The position numbers and the translations under genes were made by a program. From Trichocoleus sp. FACHB-46 (GTDB taxonomy: Bacteria > Cyanobacteriota > Cyanobacteriia > FACHB-46), in NCBI RefSeq assembly GCF_014695385.1, contig NZ_JACJOD010000008.1:62001-126000 (forward strand): DNA of 64,000 nt, written 5' to 3'. Shown in pieces: positions 63,844 through 64,000 of the stretch (position 1 is its first letter; each line of letters opens with the position of its first letter). Under the pieces are notes generated by a model, which was not told the origin of the DNA, did not search any database, and worked only from the letters and a program-made list of their open reading frames with translations.

Positions 63844-64000
63844 ATGATGCAATACGCACCTTCCCGCCCCCAATTTGAAGTTTTTCAAGTTTCTGGTCAT
63901 CTCAATGGAATCAATGCCACTGATTTGCAGAACCAGTTGAAGCATAAAGTTGCTTCGACCCCCGCACAGGACATATTAGTGGACATGGCTCAAGTAGATT
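63844..64000 (+). CDS. STAS-domain protein (anti-sigma factor antagonist type), partial
   Basis: The gene runs off the end of the window; 52 codons are visible from ATG at 63844 (a second ATG follows at 63847). The translation includes FEVFQVSGHLNGINATDLQN and ILVDMAQVD, the first strands and helix of a SpoIIAA/STAS domain (normally VDLSxVxFMDSSGL next). The phospho-Ser region lies beyond the window. Partner-switching control of a sigma factor or kinase is typical for the family; sigF and the RsbRD_N kinases lie 3-13 kb upstream. Confidence 0.8.
   Translation, partial: MMQYAPSRPQFEVFQVSGHLNGINATDLQNQLKHKVASTPAQDILVDMAQVD

Overview
The window is from an oxygenic cyanobacterium, probably a filamentous one. 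It carries psaC (photosystem I), chlD (magnesium chelatase), a SigF-type sigma factor, a PAP/fibrillin protein, DUF1816, DUF1350 and DUF3134 proteins, and DevC/DevA-type ABC subunits. The octamer GCGATCGC (HIP1, the cyanobacterial iterated palindrome) recurs throughout. The lineage below phylum is inference; Leptolyngbya-like filamentous forms fit the large hybrid-kinase complement.

Layout. 0.4-9 kb: a TetR regulator with an M24 aminopeptidase, a membrane protein, an M3 oligopeptidase and a CHASE4-PAS-GGDEF-EAL protein. 9-15.4 kb: DUF1816, a CAP-domain lipoprotein, ribokinase, HtpX, a cytosine-deaminase-like protein, RadC and tRNA-Val(CAC), with poorly coding stretches between them. 15.4-16 kb: decayed Uma2-family remnants on both strands. 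16-18 kb: an unknown beta-rich protein and a DUF1350 protein. 18.2-23.1 kb: a Rieske oxygenase, an alpha-oxoamine synthase, a GNAT-like protein and an NAD-dependent epimerase, which together resemble a bacterial ceramide (sphingolipid) pathway. 23.4-29.4 kb, minus strand: DevA, DevC, GlmS, PsaC and an HdrB-like CCG protein. 29.7-33.6 kb: acpP, fabF, tkt. 33.6-38.5 kb, minus strand: a voltage-gated-type K+ channel, a CHASE2 histidine kinase, YgfZ and an unknown protein.

39.3-49.6 kb is a signalling block: a 2229-residue hybrid kinase with twelve 92-residue HAMP-type repeats, then CheR, CheB and a REC-PAS-kinase-REC protein. No CheA, CheW or methyl-accepting receptor lies beside them. 50-53.6 kb holds sigF and chlD in convergent orientation. 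54.2-57.7 kb is a nitrate/bicarbonate/cyanate-type ABC transporter operon. 57.7-60.3 kb has two paralogous RsbRD_N-type histidine kinases. 60.4-62 kb has a Cys-containing PD-(D/E)XK nuclease with a fibrillin. The window closes with DUF3134, mraY and a truncated STAS-domain gene.

The best candidates for undescribed biology are the putative ceramide-like lipid cluster and the poly-HAMP kinase coupled to CheR/CheB. Function calls rest on visible motifs and family recall; no database search was run.
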